64,000 nt of DNA. Source: Rhodosalinus sediminis (GTDB taxonomy: Bacteria > Pseudomonadota > Alphaproteobacteria > Rhodobacterales > Rhodobacteraceae). The translations under genes and the position numbers were made by a program. Positions within the stretch are counted from its first letter, which is position 1. Every line of letters starts with the position of its first letter. This document shows, piece by piece, positions 54,729 through 63,976 of this stretch. The stretch spans positions 1 to 64,000 of the forward strand of contig NZ_QOHR01000009.1 of the NCBI RefSeq assembly GCF_003385555.1. The letters run 5' to 3'. The notes below the pieces were generated by a model. It was not told where the DNA came from and searched no databases. It worked only from the letters and a program-made list of their open reading frames with translations.

Positions 54729-56354
54729 ATGACCCGTCCGCCGCCCGCCGACCGGCTCGCCACCCATACGGTCGAGAACCAGCCGGGCGCGCCGCCGCCG
54801 CCCGATCTCTGGGTCGGGGACGCGCCCCTGCGCGCGGGCGTCGCCGCGCAGGACGGCGACGCGGCGGCGGTCGCGGCCGCCGCCGCCCGCTTCGGCAGCG
54901 CCGAGGCGCGCAGGGACGGCGAGGAGGCGCGCCGCGACGCGCCGCGGCTCGCGCTCTTCGACCGGGGCGGGCGGCGGCTCGACGAGGTGCGCTTCGCGCC
55001 GGGCTATCACGCGCTCATGCAGGCCGGGATGGAGGCGGGCTACGCCGCCGCCGCCTGGGAGGGGCGGCCCGGCGGGCACGTCGCCCACGCCGCGATGGTC
55101 TATCTGCTGAGCCAGGTGGAGCCGGGCGTCTGCTGCCCGCTGACGATGACCTACGCCGGGGTGCCCGCTCTTCAGGCCGACGCAGAGCTCGCCGAGGCGT
55201 GGGTCCCGAAGCTCACCGCGCGCGCCTACGATCCCGCGATCGCGCCCATCGGGGCGAAGCGCGCCGCGACCCTTGGCATGGCGATGACCGAGAAACAGGG
55301 CGGCTCGGACGTGCGCGCCAACACCACGCGCGCCGCGCCCGACGGCGATCTCTGGCGGCTGACGGGGCACAAGTGGTTCTGCTCGGCGCCGATGTCCGAC
55401 GGCTTCCTGACGCTCGCGCAGACCGAGGCGGGGCTCACCTGTTTCCTCGTGCCCCGCTGGCTGGAGGGCGCGCGCAACGCGATCCGGCTCCAGCGGCTCA
55501 AGGACAAGCTCGGGAACCGCGCCAATGCCTCCGCCGAGATCGAGTATCAGGGCGCGGTCGCCCATCGCCTCGGCGAGGCGGGGCAGGGGGTGCGCACCAT
55601 CATCCGCATGGTGCACCACACCCGGCTCGACACCGCCATGGCGCCCGCGGGGCTCATGCGCGCCGCGCTCACGGAGGCGCTCTGGTGGGTCGAGGGGCGG
55701 CGCGCGTTCCAGAAGCGGCTGATCGATCAGCCGCTGATGCGCGCGGTGCTCGCCGATCTCGCGCTCGACTGGGAAGGGGCGCTCGCCGCCGGGCTGCGCG
55801 CCGCGCGCGCCTTCGACGGGGCGGACGAGGGCGACCGCGCGCTCGCGCGGATCAGTGTGGCGCTCGCCAAATACGTCTCGAACAAGCGCGCGGTGCCGGT
55901 CATCGGCGAGGCGATGGAGGTCATGGGCGGCATGGGCTACGTCGAGGACACGCCCCTGCCGATGCTCTACCGCGAGGCGCCGCTCAACGGCATCTGGGAG
56001 GGCTCGGGCAACGTGATCTGCCTCGACATCCTGCGCACGCTCGCGCGGGAGCCGGTGGCGGCCGAGGCGCTCGAGGCCGAATTCGACGCGGTCGAGGGGG
56101 CCGAGCCCGCCTTCGACGCCGCGCGGGCGGCGCATCGCGCGCGCTGGCCCGGCCTGCCGCCCGAGGGCGAGGCGCGCTGGTTCGCCGAGAGCCTCGGCGC
56201 GCTCTTCACCGCCGCGGTCCTGATCCGCACCGCGCCGGAGCCGGTGGCGTCGGGCTACGCGCGCACCCGCCTCGGCGCGCCGCGCGGCCTGATGCCGGGG
56301 GCGGTCGCCGGGCTGGACGAGGGCGCGATCCTCGAACGCCTCGCGGCGGGGTGA
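54729..56354 (+). CDS. Acyl-CoA dehydrogenase, AidB-like
   Basis: A 541-residue flavoprotein of the AidB branch. The family features are AMTEKQGGSDVRANTT, the KWFCSAPMSDGFLTLAQ region, MEVMGGMGYVEDTPLPMLYREAPLNGIWEGSGNV in parts, and a C-terminal domain longer than ordinary acyl-CoA dehydrogenases. E. coli AidB is part of the alkylation response and binds DNA; others are isovaleryl-CoA-like enzymes. AGAGGAGG lies before the ATG. It is divergent from ftsB. Confidence 0.9.
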   Translation: MTRPPPADRLATHTVENQPGAPPPPDLWVGDAPLRAGVAAQDGDAAAVAAAAARFGSAEARRDGEEARRDAPRLALFDRGGRRLDEVRFAPGYHALMQAGMEAGYAAAAWEGRPGGHVAHAAMVYLLSQVEPGVCCPLTMTYAGVPALQADAELAEAWVPKLTARAYDPAIAPIGAKRAATLGMAMTEKQGGSDVRANTTRAAPDGDLWRLTGHKWFCSAPMSDGFLTLAQTEAGLTCFLVPRWLEGARNAIRLQRLKDKLGNRANASAEIEYQGAVAHRLGEAGQGVRTIIRMVHHTRLDTAMAPAGLMRAALTEALWWVEGRRAFQKRLIDQPLMRAVLADLALDWEGALAAGLRAARAFDGADEGDRALARISVALAKYVSNKRAVPVIGEAMEVMGGMGYVEDTPLPMLYREAPLNGIWEGSGNVICLDILRTLAREPVAAEALEAEFDAVEGAEPAFDAARAAHRARWPGLPPEGEARWFAESLGALFTAAVLIRTAPEPVASGYARTRLGAPRGLMPGAVAGLDEGAILERLAAG

Positions 56355-56648
56355 AGGAGTAGCTCCTGCGGTATGGGGCGGGCGAAGGCGGCGCCTGGGC
56401 CGAGACGCGCCCCCGCAGCGCCCCGGTGCGATGCCGCCCATCCCTCGCGCCCGGCCCCTGGAGCGGCGCGCCCGCGCCGCGACGGCCCGACCGGCCGTCG
56501 CCATGGAGCCCGGCCACCCGGGGCCTGCGCGACAATCAAGATCGACGCGTCCCGCAAGCTGGTCGGGATCGGCCCGCACGATCCGCCGCGCGGGAGGGAT
56601 CGACATCCGCCCGGCGCCGTCGCCCGTGACGCACGAGCGCGCCCCGCC
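56355..56648. other. Gap between convergent acyl-CoA dehydrogenase and aldolase genes
   Basis: 294 bases with no recognisable gene, promoter or strong hairpin. It is highly GC-rich. Confidence 0.4.
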
Positions 56649-57542
56649 TCAGCCCGCGACGGACGCGGCGTAGATCGCGTCGACGGCCTCCTGCAGCGTG
56701 CGGTCGAAGGCCGCGTCGTCCTGATCGGCGGTCAGCCCCTCGGTCAGCGCGCGCGAGAAGCTGGCGATCACGCCCGTGTTCTGCGCCAGAAGCTTGCAGG
56801 CCTCTTCGCGCGTGCAGCCGCCCGAGAGCGCGACCACCCGCATCACCTTGTCGTGGACGACGAGCGGCGCGTAGAAATTGGGCATCGTCGGCAGCGAGAG
56901 CTTGAGGATCACCTGCCGCCCCTCGGGCAGCGCGTCGAGTTGCGCGGTGATCTCCTCGAGGAGCAGGCGCTCGGCCTCTTCCTTGTCGGGGATGGTGATC
57001 GTCACCTCGGGCTCGACGATCGGGACGAGCCCCTTGTCGAGCACCTGCCGCGCGATCTCGAACTGCTGCGCGACGACCGCCGCGATGCCCGAGGGCGAGG
57101 CCGCGTCGATCACCGAGCGTTCCTTGGTGCCAAAGATGCCGTGTTCTATCGCGCGGTCGAGCAGCGCGTCGAGATCGGGGTTCGGCTTCATCAGGCGCAC
57201 GCCGTCCTCCGCCGGAGCGAGCCCCTTGTCGATCTTGAGGAAGGGCACGACGCCCTTCTGCTCCCAGAGGAAACGCGCCGCCGGCACGCCGGCGAAGTCG
57301 CGCTCCATCGTCTTTTCGAAGAGGATCGCGCCGAGCACCTTGTCGCCCGAGAAGGCGGGCGAGCGCACGATGCGCGTGCGCATCTCGTGGACGAGGTCGA
57401 ACATCTCCGCCTCGGAGGAATAGCGATCCTCCGGGATGCCGTAGAGGGCGAGTGCCTTGGGCGTCGAGCCGCCCGACTGGTCGAGCGCGGCGATGAAGCC
57501 GCGCCCCTCGGTCATCTGCTTGATCTGGTCTTCGCTCGGCAT
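56649..57542 (-). CDS. Fructose-bisphosphate aldolase, class I (bacterial type)
   Basis: A 297-residue Schiff-base aldolase. Signature pieces: GFIAALDQSGGSTPKAL at the N terminus, GVVPFLKIDKGL, IVEPEVTI and the Lys-containing VILKLSLPT, followed by ALSGGCTREEAC. It cleaves fructose 1,6-bisphosphate in glycolysis or the reverse in gluconeogenesis. GAGAGGCCCA lies before the ATG. It follows pgk by 71 bases on the same strand, a common operon. Confidence 0.95.
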   Translation of the reverse strand: MPSEDQIKQMTEGRGFIAALDQSGGSTPKALALYGIPEDRYSSEAEMFDLVHEMRTRIVRSPAFSGDKVLGAILFEKTMERDFAGVPAARFLWEQKGVVPFLKIDKGLAPAEDGVRLMKPNPDLDALLDRAIEHGIFGTKERSVIDAASPSGIAAVVAQQFEIARQVLDKGLVPIVEPEVTITIPDKEEAERLLLEEITAQLDALPEGRQVILKLSLPTMPNFYAPLVVHDKVMRVVALSGGCTREEACKLLAQNTGVIASFSRALTEGLTADQDDAAFDRTLQEAVDAIYAASVAG

Positions 57543-57613
57543 TGGGCCTCTCGCTCCACGTGTCCCTGCGTCAGGTCTCTAGAAAAAGCCGCCGCGCCGC
57601 GCAATCGCGCCGC

Positions 57614-58810
57614 TCACGCGGACGCGCGCAGCGCCGCGACGCCGGGCAGCTCCTTGCCCTCCATCCACTCGAGGAAGGCGCCGCCGGCCGTCGAGACGTA
57701 GCTGAAGGCCTCCGCCACGCCGGCGTGGTTGAGCGCCGCGACCGTGTCGCCGCCCCCCGCGACCGAGACGAGGCGGCCGTCCCGCGTGAGTTGCGCGGCA
57801 TGGCGCGCGCAGGCGGTGGTCGCTTCGTCGAAGGGCGGCACCTCGAAGGCGCCGAGCGGGCCGTTCCAGATCAGCGTGCGCGCGCGCTCCAGCGCCTGTC
57901 GGATATGGGCGACGCTGTCGGGCCCGGCGTCGAGGATCATCCGGTCCTCTGGGCAGTCCTCCATCCGGCAGGTCTCGTGCGCGGCGTGGGGCTCGAGCGC
58001 CTCGGCGACCACCACGTCGCGCGGCAGGAGGATCTCGCAGCCCGTCTCGGCCGCGCGCGCAGCGACTTCGCGCGCCGTCCCGGCCATGTCGCGCTCGGCG
58101 AGCGAGCGGCCCACGTCGAAACCCGCGGCGTAGAGGAAGGTGTTCGCCATGCCGCCGCCGATCACCAGCATGTCCACCCGCTCCACGAGATTGCGCAAGA
58201 GGTCGAGCTTCGTGGAGACCTTGGCGCCGCCCACCACGGCGATCACCGGGCGCTCGGGATCGCCGAGCGCGCGTTCGAGCGCGCCGAGCTCGGCCTCCAT
58301 CAGCCGCCCCGCGCAGGACGGCAGCAGATGCGCGACGCCCTCGGTCGAGGCATGCGCGCGGTGCGCCGCCGAGAAGGCGTCGTTGCAGTAGACGTCGCCG
58401 AGGCGGGCGAAGCCCTGCGCGAGGGCGGGGTCGTTCGCCTCCTCGCCGGGCTCGAAGCGCGTGTTCTCCAGAAGCAGCACCTCGCCAGCGGGCAGCGCCT
58501 CGGCCGCGGCCTCCGCGGCCGGGCCGACCGGGTCCTCGGCGACGCGCACCGGCGCGGCGAAGGCCGCCTCGAGCGCGGGTTTCAGCGGCGCGAGCGACAT
58601 CTCCGGCACGCGCTCGCCCTTGGGGCGGTCGAAATGCGCGAGCAGCACGGGCCGCCCCCCGCGCGCGAGGATGTCGCGCACCGTGGGCGCGACGCGGTCG
58701 ATGCGCGTCGGATCGGTGACGCGGCCGTCCTGCACGGGCACGTTGATGTCGACCCTGACCAGGACGCGCCGCCCCTCGAGCGCCATGTCGTCCAGCGTCT
58801 TCCAGCTCAT
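57614..58810 (-). CDS. pgk: Phosphoglycerate kinase
   Basis: A 398-residue two-domain glycolytic kinase. Diagnostic parts are [52 protein letters not shown] and the hinge plus C-terminal [12 protein letters not shown]. All substrate-binding residues appear conserved. It is divergent from the cyclophilin genes. Confidence 0.97.
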   Translation of the reverse strand: MSWKTLDDMALEGRRVLVRVDINVPVQDGRVTDPTRIDRVAPTVRDILARGGRPVLLAHFDRPKGERVPEMSLAPLKPALEAAFAAPVRVAEDPVGPAAEAAAEALPAGEVLLLENTRFEPGEEANDPALAQGFARLGDVYCNDAFSAAHRAHASTEGVAHLLPSCAGRLMEAELGALERALGDPERPVIAVVGGAKVSTKLDLLRNLVERVDMLVIGGGMANTFLYAAGFDVGRSLAERDMAGTAREVAARAAETGCEILLPRDVVVAEALEPHAAHETCRMEDCPEDRMILDAGPDSVAHIRQALERARTLIWNGPLGAFEVPPFDEATTACARHAAQLTRDGRLVSVAGGGDTVAALNHAGVAEAFSYVSTAGGAFLEWMEGKELPGVAALRASA

Positions 58811-58955
58811 CGCCGCGTCCCCCCTTGCTCGCCTCGGATTGCGCGCGCCTTTTCGACGGAAGCGGCGCGCCGGTCAATCCGATCGTCGCGGGGCTTGCCG
58901 CGCGCCGGCAGGGCGTCGTAACAGGGCGCGAGCCACGAGACGAGGAGCGCCGCGC

Positions 58956-59462
58956 ATGGCCGAGATCCGCGACCCCGAGAACACCATCCTGATGGAGCTG
59001 AAGGACGGCACGGTGACGATCGAGCTTCTGCCCGACGTGGCGCCGCAGCACGTCGAGCGGATGAAGACGCTCGCCCGCGCCGGGGCCTACGACAACGTGG
59101 CCTTCCACCGGGTGATCGACGGCTTCATGGCGCAGACGGGCGACGTCGAGCACGCCAACATGGAAGACGGCTACAACCCGCGCCGCGCGGGCACCGGCGG
59201 CTCGGACCTGCCGGACCTGCCGGCCGAGTTCTCGCGCATCCCGCACGACCGCGGCACGCTTGGCGCGGCGCGCTCGCAGAACCCGAACAGCGCGAACTCG
59301 CAGTTCTTCATCAGCTTCAAGGACAACCATTTCCTGAACGGGCAGTACACAGTCTACGGCCGCGTCATCGGGGGCATGGAGCACGTCGACGCCATCACCC
59401 GCGGCGAGCCGCCCGCCAATCCCGACCGGATGATCAGCGTGAAGGTGGCCGCCGATGCGTAA
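58956..59462 (+). CDS. Peptidyl-prolyl cis-trans isomerase, cyclophilin type (cytoplasmic)
   Basis: A 168-residue cyclophilin. Active-site motifs AFHRVIDGFMAQTGD and GAARSQNPNSANSQFFI are present. No signal peptide, so it acts in the cytoplasm. GAGGAG lies before the ATG. It overlaps the following exported paralogue by eight bases; the pair probably arose by duplication. Confidence 0.93.
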   Translation: MAEIRDPENTILMELKDGTVTIELLPDVAPQHVERMKTLARAGAYDNVAFHRVIDGFMAQTGDVEHANMEDGYNPRRAGTGGSDLPDLPAEFSRIPHDRGTLGAARSQNPNSANSQFFISFKDNHFLNGQYTVYGRVIGGMEHVDAITRGEPPANPDRMISVKVAADA

Positions 59463-60006
59463 GCTCCTCCTCGCCGCGGCGTGTCTCGCCGCCGGCCCCG
59501 CCGCCGCCACCGGCCTCGCCATCGAGATCGCGGGCGAAGCCGAGGGCACCGTGCGCATCGACCTTCTGGAGGAGGTGGCGCCGAACCACGTGGAGCGCAT
59601 CGCGACCCTCGCCGAAGAGGGCGCCTACGACGGGGTGGTGTTTCACCGCGTGATAGACGGCTTCATGGCGCAGACCGGCGACGTGGCCTTCGGCCGGCTC
59701 GAGGGCGGCGACATGCGCCGCGCGGGCACCGGCGGCTCGGACCTGCCGGATCTCGCGGCGGAGTTCTCCGACGTCTCCTTCGAGCGCGGCGTCGTCGGCA
59801 TGGCGCGCTCGGCCGATCCGGACAGCGCCAACTCGCAGTTCTTCATCATGTTCGCCCCCGCGCCGCATCTCGACGGGCAATACACCGTCGTCGGCCGCGT
59901 GACCGAGGGCATGGAGGTCGTCGACGCCATCAAGCGCGGCGAGGGCCGCAACGGCGCGGTTGTCGGCCGCCCGGACGTGATGCAGACGGTCACCGTCACC
60001 GACTGA
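59455..60006 (+). CDS. Peptidyl-prolyl cis-trans isomerase, cyclophilin type (exported)
   Basis: A 183-residue cyclophilin with a signal peptide (MRKLLLAAACLAAGPAAATG), so it should fold periplasmic proteins. Motifs VFHRVIDGFMAQTGD and GMARSADPDSANSQFFI are intact. It shares long identical stretches with the cytoplasmic copy just upstream and is translationally coupled to it. Two large palindromes follow. Confidence 0.92.
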   Translation: MRKLLLAAACLAAGPAAATGLAIEIAGEAEGTVRIDLLEEVAPNHVERIATLAEEGAYDGVVFHRVIDGFMAQTGDVAFGRLEGGDMRRAGTGGSDLPDLAAEFSDVSFERGVVGMARSADPDSANSQFFIMFAPAPHLDGQYTVVGRVTEGMEVVDAIKRGEGRNGAVVGRPDVMQTVTVTD

Positions 60007-60011
60007 GCCGC

Positions 60012-60045
60012 GTCCCGCGATTTTTCGTACGAAAAATCGCGGGAC
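60012..60045. repeat. Perfect 34-bp palindrome
   Basis: Centre CGTACG at 60026-60031, flanked by TTTTT/AAAAA and GC-rich arms beginning GTCCCGCGA. Six bases after the cyclophilin stop. The core recurs 18 bases further in the second palindrome. Confidence 0.9.
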
Positions 60046-60063
60046 CGATACCCTTCCCCGCGC

Positions 60064-60089
60064 GGAGATTTTTCGTACGAAAAATCTCC
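60064..60089. repeat. Perfect 26-bp palindrome
   Basis: Arm GGAGATTTTTCGT and its complement, sharing the ATTTTTCGTACGAAAAAT core with the palindrome at 60012-60045 but with different outer bases that still pair. The second arms thus have changed together. Confidence 0.9.
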
Positions 60090-60112
60090 CTGCGCCGTTC
60101 CGGGACGCCGCG

Positions 60113-60850
60113 ATGGATCGTCAGCCCGTTTTCGTCCTCGTCCGCCCGCAGATGGGCGAGAACATCGGCGCCGCGGCGCGGGCGATGTGGAACTTCGGGC
60201 TCGACCGCATGCGCCTCGTCGCGCCGCGCGATGGCTGGCCCAACCCGGCCGCGGGCGCGACGGCGAGCGGGGCGGGGCGGCTGCTCGACGCCGCGCAGAT
60301 CTACGACGACACCGCCGCCGCCATCGCCGACGTGACGCATGTCTACGCCACCACCGCGCGCCCGCGCGGCATGACGACGCCCGTGATGAGCCCCGAGCGC
60401 GCGATGGCCGACGCCGCCCGGCGGCTCGCCGCGGGGGAGCGGGTGGCCGTCCTCTTCGGCCCCGAGCGCGCGGGCCTCGAGAACGACGACATCGCGCGCG
60501 CCAACACCATCGTCACCGTCCCCGTGAACCCGGAGTTCCCGAGCCTGAACCTCGCGCAGTGCGTTCTGCTGACCGGCTACGAGTGGCGCCGCCACACGGC
60601 CGATGTCACGCACGAGGCTGTGGTGCCCGGCCCCGACGGCTGGGCCGAGGCGGGCGAGGTCGCGCGGCTCGCCGAACACTACGAGGCGCGGCTGGAGGAG
60701 GCGGGCTTCTTCTTTCCCGCGCACAAGGCCGAGAGCATGCGGCGCAACCTGCGCAATCTCTGGTCGCGGATGCCGCTGACGAAGGCCGACGTGCGCATCT
60801 TCCACGGCATCCTGCGCCAGCTTGTGCGCCACCGCGACGGGCCGCGCTGA
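60113..60850 (+). CDS. TrmJ/SpoU-family RNA 2'-O-methyltransferase
   Basis: A 245-residue SPOUT enzyme. The N terminus VFVLVRPQMGENIGAAARAMWNFGLDRMRLV in parts is typical; the knot region holds VAVLFGPERAGLENDDI and VPVNPEFPSLNLAQCV. TrmJ methylates position 32 of tRNAs in the cytoplasm. The exact target is inferred from the family. It starts 24 bases after the palindrome pair. Confidence 0.9.
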   Translation: MDRQPVFVLVRPQMGENIGAAARAMWNFGLDRMRLVAPRDGWPNPAAGATASGAGRLLDAAQIYDDTAAAIADVTHVYATTARPRGMTTPVMSPERAMADAARRLAAGERVAVLFGPERAGLENDDIARANTIVTVPVNPEFPSLNLAQCVLLTGYEWRRHTADVTHEAVVPGPDGWAEAGEVARLAEHYEARLEEAGFFFPAHKAESMRRNLRNLWSRMPLTKADVRIFHGILRQLVRHRDGPR

Positions 60851-60908
60851 GCTTGCCGCCGCCCCTGCACCGGCATAGATAGCGCGGCGGACAAGCGGGA
60901 GGCGGGGC

Positions 60909-62054
60909 ATGGCCGAGAAACGCAAGCTGTTCGAGGAGGTGGGCGAAGGCGCGCCGGCGCAGGCGGCGCCGCGGGGCGGCATGCTCGACGCCGGCCGGCG
61001 CGGGGCGCGCGGCGCGGTGCGCGTCTGGCTCATGATCCTCTTCGCGCTCGTCGTGCTGATGATCGCCGTGGGCGGGCTCACCCGGCTCACCGATTCGGGG
61101 CTGTCGATCACCGAATGGGCGCCGATCTCGGGCGCGATCCCGCCGATGAGCGCGGAGGACTGGCAGCGCGAGTTCGAGGCTTATCGGCAGATCCCCGAAT
61201 ACCAGCTTCAGAACAAGGGCATGAGCCTGTCGGAGTTCCAGTTCATCTACTGGTGGGAATGGGGCCACCGGCAGCTTGGCCGGGTGATCGGGCTGGTCTG
61301 GGCCGCGGGCTTTTTCGGTTTCCTCGTCACGCGGAAGATGCCGCCGGGCTGGACGGGGCGGCTCTTCGGGCTCGGGCTGCTCGGCGGGCTTCAGGGCGCG
61401 ATCGGCTGGTGGATGGTGGCCTCGGGGCTCGAGGGCACGATGCTCGACGTGGCGAGCTATCGGCTGGCCACACATCTCGGGCTCGCCTTCGTGATCCTCG
61501 GGCTGATCGCGTGGTACGTCACCCGCCTCGGCCGGGAGGAACGCGAGCTCCTGCAGGCGCGGCGCCAGCGCGAGGGGCGGCTCGCCGGCTGGGGCGCGGC
61601 CTTCGCCGCGGTCGCCTTCGTGCAGATCCTCCTCGGCGCGCTGGTGGCCGGCATCGACGCCGGGCGCAACTACACCGACTGGCCGCTGATGGCGGGGGGC
61701 TTCTTCCCGCCCTATCCCTTCCAGCTTGAACCCCTCTGGCGCAATTTCTTCGAGGACGACGGCCTCGTGCAGTTCATGCACCGGATGGCGGGCTACGCGC
61801 TCGTGCTCTTCGGCGTCCTGCTCTGGTGGGTGGCGCGGCGCTCGCCCAATCCGGCGACGCGCTTCGCCTTCAACGCGGTGCTGGCGATGGTGCTGGTGCA
61901 GCTCGCGCTCGGCATCCTGACGGTGATCTACGGCGCGCCCTGGCACCTCGCGATCCTGCATCAGTTCGGGGCGGTGGTGCTCTGGGTGCTGGCGCTCTGG
62001 GCGCGGTTCCGCGCGCTTTACCCGGTCGCGCAGTCGGTGCGGGGGACGGCATGA
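60909..62054 (+). CDS. ctaA: Haem A synthase, COX15/CtaA type 2
   Basis: A 381-residue inner-membrane protein with about eight helices that oxidises haem O to haem A for aa3-type cytochrome oxidase. Key segments: VGGLTRLTDSGLSITEWAPISG in parts, WEWGHRQLGRVIG with a haem-ligating His, ATHLGLAF and QFMHRMAGYA. The N-terminal 35 residues are cytoplasmic and variable. The stop overlaps the M32 peptidase start. Confidence 0.95.
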   Translation: MAEKRKLFEEVGEGAPAQAAPRGGMLDAGRRGARGAVRVWLMILFALVVLMIAVGGLTRLTDSGLSITEWAPISGAIPPMSAEDWQREFEAYRQIPEYQLQNKGMSLSEFQFIYWWEWGHRQLGRVIGLVWAAGFFGFLVTRKMPPGWTGRLFGLGLLGGLQGAIGWWMVASGLEGTMLDVASYRLATHLGLAFVILGLIAWYVTRLGREERELLQARRQREGRLAGWGAAFAAVAFVQILLGALVAGIDAGRNYTDWPLMAGGFFPPYPFQLEPLWRNFFEDDGLVQFMHRMAGYALVLFGVLLWWVARRSPNPATRFAFNAVLAMVLVQLALGILTVIYGAPWHLAILHQFGAVVLWVLALWARFRALYPVAQSVRGTA

Positions 62055-63520
62055 GCGCCTACGACGAATTGATGGCCCACGCGCGCGAGACGCAGGCGCT
62101 CGCGCAGGTGGCCGGGCGCCTCGGCTGGGACCAAGAGACGATGATGCCGCGCGCCGCCGCGCCCCAGCGCGCCGAGGAGATGGCGGCGCTGGAGGGCGTG
62201 CTGCACGCGCGGCGCACCGATCCCCGCGTGGCCGAATGGCTGGAGCGGGCCGAGGCGCCGGATGCGGCGGGCGCGGCGCAGCTGCGCCTCATCCGGCGGG
62301 CGCACGCGCGCGCGACGAAGGTGCCCGCGCGCCTCGCCGCCGAGCTCGCCCGCGTGACCAGCCGCGCGCAGGGCATCTGGGCCGAGGCGCGCGCGGCGGA
62401 GGACCCGGGCGCCTTCCTGCCGGTGCTGTCGGAGGTCGTGGCGCTCCGCCGCGAGGAGGGCGCGGCGCTCGCCGAGGGGGGCGACGTCTATGACGCGCTC
62501 CTGCAGGACTACGAGCCCGGCACCACGGCGGCGGAGCTCGAGGCGATGTTCGCCGCGCTGCGTCCCCGGCTCGCGGAGCTGCGCGCGGCGGCGCTGGATC
62601 GGCCGGCCCCGCCGGCGCTGTCGGGGCGCTTCGACCCGGCGGTGCAGCACGCGCTCGCGCAGGAGCTGGCGCAGGCCTTCGGCTACGACCTCTCGCGCGG
62701 ACGGATCGACACGGCGGTCCATCCCTTCAGCTCGGGCTCCGGCCTCGACGTGCGGATCACCACGCGCACGGATCCGGCCGATCCCTTCAACTGCCTCTAT
62801 TCCACCATCCACGAGACCGGCCACGCCGCCTACGAGCAGAACATCGACGCGGCCTATCTGCTGACGCCGATGGGCGAGGGCGCCTCGATGGGCGTGCACG
62901 AGAGCCAGAGCCGGCTCTACGAGAACCAGCTCGGCCGCTCGCGCGCCTTCACCGGCTGGCTGTTCCGGCAGATGCGCGCGCGCTTCGGCGATATCGGCAT
63001 CGCGGACGAGGAGGCGTTCTACGCCGCCGTCAACCGCGTGCACCGCGGCTTCATCCGCACCGAGGCCGACGAGCTACAATACAACCTGCACGTTCTTCTG
63101 CGCTTCGACCTCGAGCGGGCGCTGATCGCGGGGGACCTCGCCGCGGGCGACCTGGAGGCGGCGTGGAACGACCGCTTCGCCGCCGATTTCGGTTACGCCC
63201 CCGAGCGGCCCTCGGACGGGCTGTTGCAGGACGTGCACTGGTCCGTCGGGCTCTTCGGCTACTTCCCGACGTACACGCTCGGCAATCTTTACGCGGGCTG
63301 CCTGCACGCCGCGCTGCGCCGCGACCTGCCCGATCTCGACGACCGGCTCGCCGCGGGCGATCCGTCGCCGGCGACGGAGTGGTTGCGCGCGCGGGTGCAG
63401 CGTCACGGCGGGCTGATGGAGCCGCGCGCGCTGATCGAGCAGGCCACCGGCGAGGCGCCCTCGGAGGTGCCGCTCCTCGCCTATCTCGAAGAGAAGTTCG
63501 GCCGCCTCTACAGGCTCTGA
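62051..63520 (+). CDS. Carboxypeptidase M32 family (thermostable carboxypeptidase-like)
   Basis: A 489-residue zinc metallocarboxypeptidase. The metal-binding HETGH is at residues 254-258 (STIHETGHAAYEQ), with the second Glu in GVHESQSRLYEN. Other family features include GLDVRITTRTD and the HPFSSG loop. It acts as a cytoplasmic dimer removing C-terminal residues with broad preference. It is coupled to ctaA by ATGA, with no obvious functional link. Confidence 0.94.
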   Translation: MSAYDELMAHARETQALAQVAGRLGWDQETMMPRAAAPQRAEEMAALEGVLHARRTDPRVAEWLERAEAPDAAGAAQLRLIRRAHARATKVPARLAAELARVTSRAQGIWAEARAAEDPGAFLPVLSEVVALRREEGAALAEGGDVYDALLQDYEPGTTAAELEAMFAALRPRLAELRAAALDRPAPPALSGRFDPAVQHALAQELAQAFGYDLSRGRIDTAVHPFSSGSGLDVRITTRTDPADPFNCLYSTIHETGHAAYEQNIDAAYLLTPMGEGASMGVHESQSRLYENQLGRSRAFTGWLFRQMRARFGDIGIADEEAFYAAVNRVHRGFIRTEADELQYNLHVLLRFDLERALIAGDLAAGDLEAAWNDRFAADFGYAPERPSDGLLQDVHWSVGLFGYFPTYTLGNLYAGCLHAALRRDLPDLDDRLAAGDPSPATEWLRARVQRHGGLMEPRALIEQATGEAPSEVPLLAYLEEKFGRLYRL

Positions 63521-63525
63521 GCGCG

Positions 63526-63789
63526 TCAGTGCAGCGTGAACTCGCCCACGACGTTGCGCCATTCGCCCGGCGCGACGAGCTTGCGGTGGGCGAAGCGCAC
63601 CGAATGCAGCGGCCCCTCGATCTCGGACTGCCAGAACTCGATGAAGCGGAAGAGCCGGGGGTGATCCGGCGCGAGGTCGTAGTCCTGCCAGACGAAGGTG
63701 TTCAGCACGTTGCGATAATCGGGCATCCGGTAGAACACCTCCGCCGTGGTCAGCCCGTAGCCCTTGAGCATCAGTTCCGTCTCGGTCAT
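63526..63789 (-). CDS. usg: Usg family protein
   Basis: An 87-residue protein of the Usg family, named from genes near the tryptophan operon in alphaproteobacteria; function unknown. The pattern MLKGYGLTTAEVFYRMPDYRNVLNTFVWQDYDLAP (in parts) is distinctive. ATG 63789 has GGGAGGT at the right distance; a GTG six bases earlier is less likely. It ends five bases from the M32 peptidase stop. Confidence 0.88.
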   Translation of the reverse strand: MTETELMLKGYGLTTAEVFYRMPDYRNVLNTFVWQDYDLAPDHPRLFRFIEFWQSEIEGPLHSVRFAHRKLVAPGEWRNVVGEFTLH

Positions 63790-63902
63790 CGGCACCTCCC
63801 GGTGAGTCGTTCCGAAATGATGCCCGGCGGGGCATAATTTTCAATGAAAACAATGCTCTAGCAGCAGGTATTGGTGGCTGCTGACAGCGCCGCGGGGCGG
63901 CG

Positions 63903-63932
63903 TTGCACGGGGCCGAGCGCGGGTGCTATAGA
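63903..63932 (+). promoter_or_regulatory. Promoter for the next gene
   Basis: TTGCAC (63903-63908), 18-base spacer, TATAGA (63927-63932), 44 bases before a GTG start. An AT-rich patch at 63829-63856 precedes it. Confidence 0.5.
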
Positions 63933-63976
63933 CGCGCACGGGCCGCGCGTGGCCCCCGGCAGAGAGCAGGATTCCC

